DNA of 36,716 nt from a virus. Shown one piece after another: positions 36,643-36,716 of the stretch. Within the stretch, counting starts at the first letter, position 1, and each line of letters begins with the position of its first letter. The stretch covers positions 1 to 36,716 of IMG/VR virus record IMGVR_UViG_3300025131_000177. One strand, 5' to 3'. The translations under genes were made by a program, and so were the position numbers. The notes under the pieces were generated by a model, which searched no databases, was not told where the DNA came from, and saw only the letters and a program-made list of their open reading frames with translations.

Positions 36643-36716
36643 GTACCGTGATTCTCCCAATCACTTCGAAAAGTGCCGTATTTCTTTCTAAACTTCTTTA
36701 GTGAATTAACTATCTG
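36639..36716 (-). CDS. C-terminal end of an upstream gene (cut by window edge)
   Basis: From the right edge the minus strand reads 25 codons without interruption (ending KKYGTFRSDWENHGT) and stops at TGA (36641-36639). That stop overlaps the ATG of the next gene as ATGA, the usual arrangement of coupled phage genes. The fragment is basic and cannot be assigned to a family. The frame is inferred from the overlap and the absence of stops. Confidence 0.55.
   Translation of the reverse strand, partial: QIVNSLKKFRKKYGTFRSDWENHGT

Overview
The window is a block of virion genes from a tailed phage with a contractile tail (myovirus-like Caudoviricetes). Two proteins fix this. One belongs to the GPW/gp25 baseplate-wedge family (26977-27345). 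The next belongs to the baseplate J/T4 gp6 wedge family (25165-26961). The DNA is AT-rich, and the predicted proteins are full of Ser, Thr, Gly, Tyr and Asp, as in the tail proteins of large marine phages. The marine assignment is an impression from sequence style. The host cannot be told from this window. No bacterial genes, integrase, transposon, tRNA, rRNA or CRISPR array were seen.

Every supported gene lies on the minus strand, so transcription runs from high to low coordinates. Neighbours overlap by up to 13 bp or are separated by 63 bp at most, which looks like one long late operon. In transcription order it starts with the tail end of an unknown gene at the right edge (36639-36716). 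It continues with a small helical protein (36352-36642), an OB-fold plus M15 peptidase protein that is probably the tail-tip cell-wall hydrolase (34917-36350), and a likely beta-structured spike protein (33770-34900). Then come a 2129-residue unknown structural protein (27372-33761), gp25-like (26977-27345), gp6-like (25165-26961) and a DNRLRE-like protein (23591-25165). A 3448-residue protein with two LamG-type domains and a possible gpI/gp7-like wedge region follows (13255-23601).

Downstream is a run of probable adhesin, fibre or baseplate-decoration proteins: 513, 1186, 140, 358, 912, 331, 367 and 468 residues (236-13245). Three relationships tie parts of this run together. The 513- and 331-residue proteins share an N-terminal motif at identical residue numbers. 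The 367- and 468-residue proteins are adjacent diverged paralogues. Several proteins end, or nearly end, in a similar TFKxR-like strand. The left edge cuts a RuvC/RNase H-fold nuclease gene (1-223), which marks a return to DNA-processing genes.

Working model (inference): the first genes build the puncturing tip, the middle genes build the wedge, and the giant LamG protein plus the downstream proteins form an unusually elaborate host-surface-contact layer on the baseplate. The least explained parts are the 2129-, 1186-, 358- and 140-residue proteins and the bulk of the 3448-residue protein.
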